A stretch of DNA of 64,000 nt from Typha latifolia (Eukaryota; Streptophyta; Magnoliopsida; Poales; Typhaceae), in contig CM034104.1 of assembly GCA_019914945.1 (NCBI GenBank), forward strand, positions 6,450,501-6,514,500. The letters are read 5' to 3'. The translations under genes and the position numbers were made by a program. How positions within the stretch are numbered: position 1 is the stretch's first letter; every line of letters begins with the position of its first letter. The notes under the pieces are model-generated. The model did not search any database and was not told the origin of the DNA. It was given only the letters and a program-made list of their open reading frames with translations. Positions 48,201 to 55,132 of the stretch are shown here, in pieces.

Positions 48201-50032
48201 GGTTTCCATCTCTTCCACTTCTGTTGTGCAACAACTGGAGTGTATTCCTCGACATAGTCTCCTACCCCTCACTTGTCAGATCATCCCTCAACATAAGGCA
48301 ACCTAATCGAGATGTGTTGACTATTATGCAGATATAACAGGAAGCTGAAGATAAAGTTAATATCTTATATTTTTAGAAGTTTGGCAGGTAAACTTGAAAT
48401 AAAGTTGGATACATATAAAAATTATTAGATTCTGATGGCATATACAATATGTTTTGCAGAATAGAAGATGGTAATATATTCTATAATAATAATGAGCAGC
48501 CAAATTTCCAATTTTAGTCAATCTGCATATCAACATTATTTTACAACATTTTATCAGCCCACTATTGTGTTAGTTCAAGGCTTCAAGCGGCTAAATACAA
48601 AATTTGGCAACTTCTCTTTTCTTGACCACATAAAAAAAAAAGGAAACAGAAGTTGTTTGTATTTTAGTAATGTATAAGTAGTAGATATAGTACATGGACT
48701 GTACGGCATTTTCTTTATTTTGGCAATTTACTGTTATGTGTTTATAGTCTCATTTTTCCTGCCTATATAATGTAACTAAATTCTTGGAATTTTGTACTTC
48801 TCCAGCAAAGCCAACATATATGGCATCATTTAGCTATGTTCTTCCGTGATGAACTGCTTTCTTGGTCCTGGAGAAGGCCGCTTGGCATTCCTGCTGTACC
48901 AGTTGCTGCTGGAATGATTAATCCTTTGGACTTTGAGCAGAAGGTGATAACTAATGTGGAGCATGTTATTAACCGTATAAAAGGAATAGCACCACATTAT
49001 CCATCTGATGAGGTACGACATTGATTTCAAACTTTTATTTTCTTTCATATTGCTCAACATCATTGTCAGAGGATATTCACCAAAATTTGCTCTATTGAAA
49101 TGGCTTAGTACAAACTGCCCAGCCTGGTTGTCAAATCCACTTACCAGTGTTTATTCTTTGGATAGAAAGCTACTCAATGTGGGAAGCGAGAAGTCCCAAC
49201 CCTGGGGCCTGATGCAAAAAGCACAGTTAAATTACTGTGTTTTTACCCTAAGAGTCCATAAAAAGACCGAACTTGCATGGGACTCACCTCATCCACTAAT
49301 GCTGCCTCTTTTTAATCCCAGCTACCACTTTTTAAGTGGATTCCCTAATTACTCTTGTTTGGATGTTGAAATACTGCTTCTTCCATCCCTTATATTTCTT
49401 CTGAATATTTTGGAAAATTCATGTTCTGAATTAAAAGGAAAGAAAACGGCTATATGTGGATTATAGAAAGTATGGCATGTAGAGAACTTCTCCAACATAT
49501 TACATTCCCTCAGTGATTATTAGTTTCCCAGTTACTATTTCTATTAAAATAGGATCTTAGTCTAATGCTAAGGTATTCTACAAATAATACTGTCAGCAAC
49601 CTTGTGTCGTTATGTTTGATACTGGAAGAAATATTGGGAATATTGAGGTCACTGGAAGTAAATATCCATTGGGTGAATGCGTAGCGTTGTTAGATGAGAA
49701 TACCCTATGAATACATCTGTACTTTGTCAGGCATCAATAAGCCATCTTTCTATTCTTGTGTTGCTGAACTAAAACATCATGTGGATCTATTTTGTTTAAT
49801 TCTTTTGCATTAACTCATCTATTGCAATCTTGTTTCGATAAACTTAATCCAGCTACATTAATTGCACCTTTCAGAATAATTTCACCATGTCTTCCTCTTT
49901 TCCTCTTTCCAGGAAGATAATACAACTGAACCGCCACAGTCGGTACAAAAAGGCGTCACAGATCTAGTGGAAGCAGCACTAGCCCCAAGGAACTTATGCA
50001 TGATGGATCCTACGTGGCACCCCTGGTTCTAG
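4610..50032 (+). CDS. TRA1: TRA1/TRRAP homologue, SAGA and NuA4 scaffold pseudokinase (36 exons)
   Basis: Largest subunit of SAGA and NuA4 acetyltransferase complexes; it binds activators in the nucleus. Exons: 4610-4667, 4768-5513, 5596-5721, 5803-5888, 7704-7812, 10721-10816, 10998-11060, 11185-11244, 13193-13261, 17411-17492, 19393-19445, 19512-19562, 19646-20875, 24294-25286, 25391-25726, 25897-26155, 26271-26493, 29555-29933, 33580-33729, 33823-34044, 34143-34364, 35381-36028, 37840-38100, 38183-38539, 39214-39617, 39700-40129, 42271-43575, 43666-43926, 44009-44299, 44387-44860, 45677-46108, 46228-46506, 46642-47044, 47129-47277, 48806-49012, 49913-50032. They sum to 11634 nt, or 3877 residues, the usual length for plant TRA1. 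All introns are GT..AG, and phases agree at every junction. Domain order is a HEAT solenoid (about 1-2500), FAT (about 2530-3190), a disordered linker (3191-3348), a PI3K-like pseudokinase (about 3490-3840) and FATC (last 33 residues). Start chosen: first ATG after the telo box, giving the conserved N-terminus that continues into exon 2. Exon 1 and the small exons 7-12 are the least certain. No frame break was found. Confidence 0.95.
5889..7703. other. TRA1 intron 4 (1.8 kb), unclassified repeat content
   Basis: AT-rich flanks. Between 6628 and 6725 there are about five words of the form GCGTTC(G/A)AACGCG or half of it, in both orientations. A pyrimidine-rich, leader-like stretch follows at about 6840-7060. 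This looks like a decayed mobile element, but I found no termini or coding motif. Confidence 0.4.
8351..8480 (+). repeat. Ac-like hAT terminus fragment in intron 5
   Basis: TAGGGGTGAAAACGGG at 8351-8366 resembles the Ac-type terminal inverted repeat, followed by AT-rich subterminal sequence. No partner end was found nearby, so this is probably a truncated element. Confidence 0.35.
8834..10399 (+). mobile_element. Outer non-autonomous hAT-like element in intron 5
   Basis: The left end starts CAGTGTTTTCAAAGGCGG at 8834. The reverse complement of the right end starts CAATGTTTTCAAAAGCGG at 10399. The 8-bp flanks are cgaaacaa (8826-8833) and caaaacaa (10400-10407), seven of eight identical. A second copy of the same family, in reverse orientation, sits inside at 9538-10190; without it and its extra duplication the element is about 905 bp. 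It has no transposase frame. Short open frames around 8897-9391 and a CT repeat at about 9240-9262 lie inside and show no recognisable domain. Confidence 0.75.
9538..10190 (-). mobile_element. Inner nested hAT-like element, inverted relative to its host element
   Basis: Begins CAATGTTTTAAAAAGCGG at 9538; its reverse-complemented right end begins CACTGTTTTGAAAAGCGG at 10190. Perfect 8-bp duplications, atttttat, lie at 9530-9537 and 10191-10198. Its left end matches the right end of the outer element over roughly 75 bp (with gaps), and its right end matches the outer left end. It is therefore the same family inserted backwards. The perfect duplication makes it younger than the outer copy, whose duplication has one mismatch. 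Confidence 0.78.
11245..13192. other. TRA1 intron 8 (1.9 kb)
   Basis: AT-rich intron with a short CT repeat at 11834-11851 and a possible tRNA-derived SINE at about 11935-12120. Nothing else was recognised. Confidence 0.5.
11935..12120 (+). mobile_element. Possible tRNA-derived SINE fragment
   Basis: A tRNA A-box-like word, TAGCTCAGTAGTTGAG, at 11951-11966 is followed about 30 nt later by a B-box-like word, GGATTTGATTT, at 11993-12003. The sequence after it is not tRNA-like. Spacing and order fit the RNA polymerase III promoter of plant SINEs. No flanking duplication or A/T tail could be fixed, and cloverleaf stems do not form, so it is not a tRNA gene. Confidence 0.4.
14020..15490 (+). mobile_element. 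Diverged LTR-like fragment related to the intron 18 solo LTR
   Basis: Collinear with the solo LTR at 30735-33015. Both share serial blocks of the form agtcacc..aggaaagt..gagtcacc, a GTGAGTGAACCCAC word (14533-14546 here), several 'gggctgcaactggcc' style words, and a shared CTACC(A/C)TATTAAACTTTAATTAAA-type block (about 15231-15254). Its first ~1 kb and its terminus are missing. It is shorter and more decayed than the intron 18 copy, so it is probably older. Confidence 0.6.
15495..16060. repeat. Unclassified repeat with GATACGG...GGTTGATTC end
   Basis: The block at 15970-16060 (ctgatacgggtagccaatat, then a T run, then ggttgattcagattccaata) matches the arrangement at 30415-30500 in intron 18. 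Two copies in the same gene show this is a dispersed family. No terminal repeats or coding potential were identified; the left limit is approximate. Confidence 0.4.
17493..19392. other. TRA1 intron 10 (1.9 kb) with AT/AC microsatellite
   Basis: Contains a compound AT-AC-ATAC microsatellite at about 18450-18545. Open frames of Tyr/Ile on both strands across it are artefacts of the repeat. The rest is AT-rich and featureless. Confidence 0.6.
19646..25726 (+). CDS. TRA1: TRA1 exons 13-15: central HEAT solenoid
   Basis: Residues 534-1386. Exon 13 (1230 nt) and exon 14 (993 nt) are long uninterrupted helical-repeat exons. Leucine-rich paired helices run throughout, including the conserved TKALQLLGKLGGRNRRFL segment at about 20502-20555. 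Exon 14 contains a Ser-rich loop (about 24465-24560) and a Pro/Ser loop (about 24735-24800) that are probably surface insertions. The 3.4-kb intron 13 between the two long exons is swollen by transposon sequence. Confidence 0.93.
21556..22906. mobile_element. PIF/Harbinger-like non-autonomous element
   Basis: The left end reads GGGGCTGTTTTGTTGAGAG from 21556; the reverse complement of the right end reads GGGGTTGTTTACTTTC from 22906. A TAA triplet flanks each side (21553-21555 and 22907-22909). GGG..TGTTT termini with a 3-bp TAA/TTA duplication fit the PIF/Harbinger (Tourist) group. No transposase was recognised inside; a pyrimidine-rich leader-like stretch occupies about 21760-21970. Confidence 0.5.
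23011..23268. repeat. 129-bp tandem duplication in intron 13
   Basis: Unit 1 (23011-23139) and unit 2 (23140-23268) are nearly identical head-to-tail copies beginning taatatatatgttatcc. They differ at only a handful of positions (for example gtac/atac near the start and gatatt/gacatt in the middle). The similarity implies a recent duplication. Confidence 0.85.
26744..27374 (+). mobile_element. Third copy of the hAT-like non-autonomous family, intron 17
   Basis: The left end reads GAGTGTTTTGAGAAGCGG from 26744, close to the end seen at 10190 in intron 5 (CACTGTTTTGAAAAGCGG on the minus strand). The right end closes as aaaacatat at 27374. The 8-bp flanks are ctattatt (26736-26743) and ctattatc (27375-27382), seven of eight identical. 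About 630 bp, no coding frame. Confidence 0.65.
27383..29554. other. Remainder of TRA1 intron 17
   Basis: 2.2 kb without a gene. The stretch at 27730-28450 has the texture of LTR-element internal or terminal sequence, with TTTGAACG-type words similar to those near 55000. I found no termini, gag/pol motif, or open frame with a domain. Confidence 0.4.
30070..30500. repeat. Second copy of the GATACGG...GGTTGATTC repeat, intron 18
   Basis: The block at 30415-30490 (ccaatacggacgggcgatat, T run, ggttgattccgatcccgata) parallels 15970-16060 in intron 9. A purine-rich run of GAGA/GTTAG words lies at about 30180-30300. Left boundary is uncertain. Confidence 0.4.
30735..33015 (+). mobile_element. Solo LTR in TRA1 intron 18
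   Basis: Starts TGTCACGACCC at 30735 and ends GGTTCTAACA at 33015, the TG..CA (TGT..ACA) termini of an LTR. Identical 5-bp flanks, taatg, lie at 30730-30734 and 33016-33020, the duplication size of LTR retroelement integration. At 2281 bp there is no primer-binding site, gag or pol next to it. It is therefore best read as a solo LTR left by recombination between two LTRs. It contains a GA-rich run (about 32262-32340) and short low-complexity open frames that are not genes. Confidence 0.75.
34365..35380. other. TRA1 intron 21 (1.0 kb)
   Basis: AT-rich; no gene or repeat that I recognise. Confidence 0.5.
35381..36028 (+). CDS. TRA1: TRA1 exon 22: ring/HEAT segment with nuclear-localisation-like motif
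   Basis: Residues 1872-2087. The first two thirds are highly conserved helices (LLRTCQPENKLLVKQALDIL and similar). The last third is polar and less ordered, and holds a basic motif K-R-V-K-V-E at about residues 2034-2039 (35867-35884), close to the classical monopartite nuclear import signal. The motif is visible; its use as a signal is inferred. Confidence 0.85.
36029..37839. other. TRA1 intron 22 (1.8 kb)
   Basis: Contains a copy of a dispersed repeat with AAGGACTGCTGTGCCGG at 36518-36534. From about 37150 to 37715 it is rich in AGCTC/GAGCT words and ends in ttacacaccta, reminiscent of a decayed Ac-like hAT end. No coding content. Confidence 0.4.
38540..39213. other. TRA1 intron 24 (674 bp)
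   Basis: AT-rich, with a short repeat of GCACGTCAC / GCATGCCGTG / GTGCCATGC words at about 39035-39140 that resembles the GTGCC/GCATGCC repeats in introns 13, 22 and 34. No coding content. Confidence 0.4.
39700..44299 (+). CDS. TRA1: TRA1 exons 26-29: FAT domain
   Basis: Residues about 2429-3190. Helical TPR-like repeats rich in Trp, Leu and Tyr, including the long exon 27 (1305 nt, 42271-43575) with the conserved RSITAETRAGLSLVQHGHWQ stretch. This is the FAT domain that wraps the kinase fold in PIK-related proteins. Intron 26 inside the block is 2.1 kb and carries simple repeats at both ends. Confidence 0.9.
40182..40278. repeat. Self-complementary CT-AT-AG compound microsatellite
   Basis: CT repeat at 40182-40208, AT repeat at 40209-40230, then AG repeat at 40231-40278. 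The CT and AG arms are complementary and the AT core is self-complementary, so a near-perfect hairpin or cruciform is possible in DNA and pre-mRNA. It starts 52 nt after the intron 26 donor. Confidence 0.9.
41720..41955. repeat. Degenerate ~46-bp tandem array in intron 26
   Basis: The word (g/c)(t/a)aaata(a)a(a)tataat recurs at about 41749, 41796, 41844, 41886 and 41932, each preceded by tta(t/c)attttatttt-like sequence. Spacings of 42-48 nt indicate five decayed tandem units. Confidence 0.6.
42213..42240. repeat. CT microsatellite next to intron 26 acceptor
   Basis: A pure CT run ends 30 nt before the acceptor AG at 42269-42270. It may extend the polypyrimidine tract used in splicing of the large exon 27; that is an inference from position. 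Confidence 0.85.
44387..44860 (+). CDS. TRA1: TRA1 exon 30: FAT end and disordered linker
   Basis: Residues 3191-3348. After ALYYWLRTYLMERRDVANKSE the exon becomes Gly/Ser/Asn/Gln-rich (about 44470-44730), with low-complexity character. A conserved amphipathic end follows (WVTSVATAFEAAKDIMEALRNKH). Such a linker between FAT and the pseudokinase is typical of plant TRA1. Confidence 0.9.
44861..45676. other. TRA1 intron 30 (816 bp)
   Basis: Less AT-rich than neighbouring introns in its middle (45000-45500), which suggests an old insertion, but no termini or coding motif are visible. Confidence 0.4.
46228..49012 (+). CDS. TRA1: TRA1 exons 32-35: PI3K-like pseudokinase domain
   Basis: Residues 3493-3838. 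The fold-defining segments are present (DGSQRHFIVQ, RMLQLFRVLNKMF, FAIQLALSCFMSYMMQIGGRSPNKI, GKIFQTDFHPAYD). The catalytic loop that reads GDRHxxN in active PIK-related kinases is GGRSPNK here, and the metal-binding DFG is D-F-H. This matches the known loss of kinase activity in Tra1/TRRAP, so it is expected for the family and is not damage to this copy. Confidence 0.92.
47278..48805. other. TRA1 intron 34 (1.5 kb) with dispersed repeats
   Basis: TAAGGGTGAAAATGGATTGG at 47361-47380 resembles an Ac-like hAT terminus without a visible partner. A copy of the AAGGATTGTTGTGCCG repeat starts at about 47545 and includes tggcacatgccatg. The remainder is AT-rich and empty. Confidence 0.45.
49013..49912. 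other. TRA1 intron 35 (900 bp)
   Basis: No recognised feature. An open frame running from 49008 through the intron start is read-through of exon 35 sequence in another frame and shows no domain. Confidence 0.5.
49913..50032 (+). CDS. TRA1: TRA1 exon 36: FATC tail and stop
   Basis: The final 39 residues end in NLCMMDPTWHPWF followed by TAG at 50030-50032. The ending with Met-Asp-Pro-Trp-Pro-Trp-Phe character is the FATC signature of TRRAP/Tra1. Acceptor AG is at 49911-49912. Confidence 0.95.
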   Translation, partial: EDNTTEPPQSVQKGVTDLVEAALAPRNLCMMDPTWHPWF

Positions 50033-51573
50033 TTTGTTAAAAAAGAAAGATGTGATCTAGGCAACTATACATGGTCCCTTGTAAATGTTGTATTTATTAA
50101 CGGTACATTCCAAGAAGGGGCTGCAAGGACTCATTTATTTGCTTGTTTCATCTCTCTTTTAAGCACTGTATATAAGAAATTAAAGAGATGTTGCTTAACA
50201 GATAATGACGCTTGTTTCTGTGGCCTATGTAATCTGTAAATTATAATTATAATATGTGCTCAATTAGTTCCCACTGTGACACGACTCCGGAGAAATCAGC
50301 CCTTCAGCAGTAGTTTTTTCCAAACTTTATTTTACATTCTAAATTTAATATCAAAAGATATTTGTTTTACTATAGTTGTACTCTAGTAAGTAGTAAAATT
50401 TATTACCGTTTTACTTTTAGATGAATTTAAAAGAACTTCTAAGTAAAATATTAATTTTACTTATAGATGAATTGAAAATTCTTCTAAGTAAAATATTAAT
50501 CTCATTGGTATTTTTATTTAAAAGAATATGCTGAACTAATCGGTTTGGGAATTTTATCTTTTTCATATAAAATATTCATTATTTTATTCTTAAAAACGCT
50601 AGTAGATCATGAACTTTGAACCTGCAAAGCTAAAACTTTTCTTCCAATTGAAGCATTTCATGGTGGAACTAGGGGTGTAAACGAGAGCTCGGCTGGCTCG
50701 AAAGGGTGATTACTCAAGTATTGAGCTGGCTTGATTTGGCTTATAGTAGTATCGAGCTGGCTCGGCTTGGTTTGAGTCTAAAATATTAAATATTATTTTA
50801 GTTTGAGAGAGGCCATTTCAACATTCGAAAGTAAGGATAAAAGACATTCTCAATACTTTGGATAAACAAATAGACTAAATACAATAACATGTTTTGAGCA
50901 AATTCGAGCCCGATCTAGACTCGATTAATTTTTCGAGCTGGCTCAGCTCATTTAGAGTTTGAGCCGAGCTCCAATCAAGTTATGAACGAGTTGAGCTGAC
51001 GAATAGACATATATGATTCACACTTAATAGACCCATGTAACCATACTACTCCCGCAAGGCCGCAAGCATCAAATTAAGGAATATTCTGTTACTTGCTAAC
51101 TTAACATAATTAAGATGACAGTTAAAGTTGGGTAGGCAAGAGGGCTGGAGTTCAATCAAATTCCAACTAATTTTTGGTATGAACACAAAAAGCTACACAG
51201 CTGGGTATCCAGAAAACTTCTCTATGCTCCATGTCCTGTAAAAGCCATCATAAGCATGAATTCCCCTGCATCCACACATTAAAATTTGATCGTTACGTTA
51301 CATATACACTTTACAAATAATGCATATCTATCTTTCGTTCACATCAAACCAAGATACGATCACGCATAAAATCCAACTGATGACCTTCGGACACACTCAA
51401 CAAGCATCCCTTTAAAGGAAGATGATACCATTAATACAATACGGTGGGGCCTTCAAGCTCTCGATCGCAACTCATGCATCCACTAACCCAAGAGTGCAAG
51501 CAAAACCATTGTTGCCAAATCTTGAAACAACCTACAAGCAACCCTCTCTTTCTCTCTCTCGCTCTCCATGCAC
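50033..51573. other. TRA1 3' UTR and intergenic region with hAT-like repeat
   Basis: The TRA1 3' UTR presumably ends within about 250 nt; AT-rich near-upstream sequences occur at 50085-50100 and 50235-50260, but no canonical AATAAA was seen there. From 50670 (TAGGGGTGTAAACGAG) to about 51005 a plant-type dispersed repeat with GAGCTCGGCTGGCTCG words is present; its start resembles an Ac-like hAT terminus. The rest holds nothing recognised. Confidence 0.5.
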
Positions 51574-51590
51574 ACTATATATATATACAT
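51574..51590 (+). promoter_or_regulatory. TATA box of the DMP gene
   Basis: CTATATATATATAC lies about 60-70 nt before the DMP start codon, preceded by a pyrimidine-rich TCTC patch (51546-51566). Placement fits a plant TATA box with a leader of roughly 30-40 nt. Confidence 0.6.
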
Positions 51591-51645
51591 GTCCTGGAAT
51601 TAATGCTCTTAACTCAAAACTGACCAATTACCAATCAATCAAACT

Positions 51646-52257
51646 ATGGCAGCAGGAGACCACTCCAAATTAGCGCAAAGAACGGCCAGCAGCAGCTCAG
51701 AGAGCATAGGAGAGAAGGCCTTCAAAGGAGTCGGCGACCTTATCAAGCTCCTCCCCAGCGGCACGGTTTTCATCTTCCAGTTCTTGAGCCCTCTCCTCAC
51801 CGACAGCGGCCACTGCACCCTCTTCAACAAGATCGCGAGCGGCCTCCTCCTCGCCGCCTGCGGCTTCTCCTGCTGCTTCTCCTCCTTCACCGACAGCTAC
51901 GTCGGCAGGGACGGCAAGGTCTACTACGGCGTCGTCACGAGGTCCGGGCTGTACCCCTTCTCCGACCCCGACGAGGGCAAGAACGCCGACGACCTGTCCA
52001 AGTATAAGCTCCGGCTGGGGGACTTCGTGCACGCGTTCCTTTCGCTGGTCGTGTTCGCGGTGATCGCGCTCTTGGACACCAACACGGTGGCGTGCTTCTA
52101 CCCGGCGCTGGAGAAGGAGGAGAAGACGATGGTGATGGTGCTGCCGACGGTGGTCGGGGGGTTGGCGAGCTTCGTGTTCATGGTGTTTCCAAATAATAGG
52201 CATGGGATCGGGTACCCGCCGACTCAGGCAACGGTGGACTTTTACTCCAAGCAGTGA
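51646..52257 (+). CDS. DMP (DUF679) family four-pass membrane protein
   Basis: Complete single-exon gene of 203 codons. The protein has a polar Ser-rich N-terminus (1-30) and four hydrophobic segments at about residues 36-53, 63-82, 125-144 and 162-181. It shows family signatures: LIKLLPSGTVFIFQFLSPLL, FSCCFSSFTDSYVGRDGKVYYG, LGDFVHAFLSLVVFAVIALLD, and VFMVFPNNRHGIGYP near the C-terminus. DMP proteins are plant-specific endomembrane proteins (tonoplast, ER). Members have been linked to membrane remodelling in senescence and, for the DMP8/9-ZmDMP branch, to gamete fusion. The I-A-L-L-D-x-N-T-V-x-C-F-Y-P stretch looks closer to the DMP1-3 type than to the gamete branch, but I would not assign a number. 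Third codon positions are strongly G/C, unlike TRA1. An opposite-strand open frame of 168 codons is a shadow of this composition. Confidence 0.93.
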   Translation: MAAGDHSKLAQRTASSSSESIGEKAFKGVGDLIKLLPSGTVFIFQFLSPLLTDSGHCTLFNKIASGLLLAACGFSCCFSSFTDSYVGRDGKVYYGVVTRSGLYPFSDPDEGKNADDLSKYKLRLGDFVHAFLSLVVFAVIALLDTNTVACFYPALEKEEKTMVMVLPTVVGGLASFVFMVFPNNRHGIGYPPTQATVDFYSKQ

Positions 52258-55132
52258 TTAAAAGCTATATATATATGTTGTGTGATGGTTGATTTGCAGG
52301 TGTTTGTCGTTTGTATGGAGGGAGATATCATGATTGATGGAATTGTTTAATTGGAATATTGTTGAATTGATCATGGAATGATTGAAAACTTTCAAAAATA
52401 TTATGATTGCACTGAAATTATTGTGCTCTTTCGAAAATAACATTCCCGTTTATGGATATTTTAAACCCACTATTAAAAATATAATTTTTTACTAAAATTA
52501 AAAGCAAGTACAACACTAAAATTCTTTAGCTTTAACTATTCTGCTTGTTCCGTGTTTGAGTAAAATGATGGCATGCCTAAACTTTTGCAATTCTGGGAGT
52601 TTACGTGGATGATATGCACTCGGGATTTGTTTCAAATCAAAAGGGTCGCCGTCGAAAGATAAGGATGTGATCGTATATCCAGTCAACATCATTAATTACT
52701 TATTAGGGATCGTACTTCTGTTATAAATGGGCCTCTATAGAATCCTTTAATTTTTTTTTAAATGCATAGATGAGAAGGATAATCTTCCTGATAAAAGAAA
52801 AAAAAAGGTTTTATTTGAGGAGCTATTTTAAGTGTCTAAAGAAAATTCATTACATCATTTGCAAATTCAGATTTAAAACGAGAGTTACCAATTGGTGTTT
52901 CTAAAACTTGTTTATTAAGAAACTTGTCAATGTAATCACCAAAAGAAAATAAAACAATCATAAAATTCAGATACAAAGATATACATTGGAAACACTCTCA
53001 TAGGAAGCAAGATATAGAACTAATATCTTAGGGAGAGGGAAGGAGGTAATCCCCAGGCACGTGGGCTTATGGGCATTACACGTGCGCCATGGTTTTCTTT
53101 TATAAGGTTGTTATAGTAAGCCATAATAGGAATTTATAATTCCAACTCTCAATACACCAAGGGCCTTGTTCATTCTCTAGAATATAAATAGTCTTATTCT
53201 AGAATAAGCCTCCTTATTCGTGTTCTAGTGTAGTAACTAAACAATAAGTTATCTTATTTTAATACAGTAATTCATCATTCTCTTTCATCTTATTTTATAT
53301 AATTTTTAAAAATAATTTAATAATAATTCATAATTACTATTTTGCTGCTAGATTGGACAATATTTGATTACATATCACCTCGGCTACAATTGAGATTTAC
53401 TCTTTCTTCTTTATCTCTTCTCTTAAATATTGATTATCTGTTGAGATTTTCTCTCTTTTCTCTCTTTTATTAAATATTAGTTATCTCACCTACAATTGAG
53501 ATTCCATCTATTTTTTCTTAGATTAGTAAATTCTGTAAAAATAAAAAAAAATTAAGCCCTCACTCTTTTACAATGTATAATTATTACCTCATAATATTTA
53601 CAAATATTATCACAGTACGAGGTTATTTTCCCACTACGCAAGCTTATAACCCCACATAGGGCCTAAATATATGATTATTTTCTCGCAGTGCATGATTATT
53701 TTACATATAGTACGAGATTATTTTTCTGTAGTGCATGCTTCTAACCCTGCATTACCTCGTAGTGCATAGTTATTTCTTCGTAGTGCAGGTATACGAAGTA
53801 TTTTAAGTCCACATTTATAATAAAAAATATTAAACTTTTGGATAGATATATATATTACTACTATTACTTTACATCCGATCAAGAATATTTTTGTCATTTG
53901 GTATAAAACATCACCAATTTCTAAGAAAAATTTATTATTCTTTACTATAATTTTAATTTGTATCACATCAAATGTAATTATTACTCCTTATACTAGTATT
54001 GAGCTAAACATTAAAATAGTTTATACTAGTATTAGCTCTTTTCTTCTAGTATTAAAAATTAGAATAATTATTCTAGACTTCCCTTATTCTAGGGAAAATG
54101 ACATGATTGTATTGAAATTATTGGAAAATTTGCATATAACACCTGCCTTTTTAATGAAATTGTGGTTATATTTTTACTATTTGTAAATCGAGCTATAAGA
54201 TTTAGCGAATATATGTAGAAAATATTTTGGGTTAGATTTAAACTAACATAGTGAAAATATTCCATTAAGTAAAAATATATTATTTTTAAAATGATTAAAA
54301 TACCCTATTTTTTAAAATGATTAAAATATCCTTATTTCTAAAATAACTAAAATGCCCTTAGTATGACTTGGTTGAGGATATTTTCATAATTTTTTAGAAT
54401 AGTTAACTTAACCTACATGTTTGGTTAAGTACGGTATTTCTGCACATATTCACTAAATGATAGGACTCGATTTGTAAATAATAAAAATATAGAGTGTAAA
54501 CTATAATTTCACTAAAAGACCGACAATTATATGCAGATTTCCCAAAATTTTAAGATCTCTAAGAAATGAATTTTCTAAGATGGAAACAATCAAGATGTAT
54601 CGAATAGATAATAAAGCGCAAAGCAACCCCAATGCACAAGATTTGTAGCTATTACAAGGTAATTATAGACTACCTATTGAAGTAAATATCTTTACTCCCC
54701 ACAAAATGTTTCTCATGCTTGATTATCAATCTTAGCCTGCCTTTGTGAGCCTCTAAGAAAATAATAATTATTAATTAGCCATGAATGAACTCATGGTCTA
54801 ATGAGGACACCAAAAGATAGAACTTCGCGCCACCACATTGGATTGCTCAAAACATTCTCTAGATCTTCTCTAGGGCTTCAATAATGATCTCTCAGAGTTT
54901 TCCTTCAATCTATATGCAGAGCATGTTCTTCTTTTCATAGACTCATTAGGGAAGTCAAAATCACTGTCAAATATATTCTTACCAAAACTCAAGCATTTGA
55001 ATGCCCTCCAATTTTTCGTGATATGCTTTAGCTCATTCGAACATCATCTGATTTGTAAAAATCCATTTAAACACCTTTCGATTGTCCATTGGCTACAAGT
55101 TGAGATCTCTGAAAATTCCATTCTATGAGCTA
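52258..55132. other. Gene-poor AT-rich intergenic region
   Basis: No coding feature. A stretch from about 53160 to 54105 has imperfect inverted CTAGAATAAG words near both ends and could be an old MITE. The part 54540-55130 has the texture of decayed LTR-element sequence adjoining the Copia fragment. Confidence 0.45.
53605..53790. repeat. Degenerate repeats of a GTAGTGCATGATTATTTT word
   Basis: Variants of (c)g(t/c)agtgca(t)g(a)ttatttt occur at about 53611, 53686, 53708, 53730, 53758 and 53776, spaced 18-50 nt. They form a short decayed array of unknown origin. Confidence 0.5.

Noticed and set aside
51697..52203. 168-codon open frame on the minus strand over the DMP gene
   Set aside because: Low-complexity His/Arg/Glu-rich product, fully overlapping a recognisable DUF679 gene; it results from high third-position GC.
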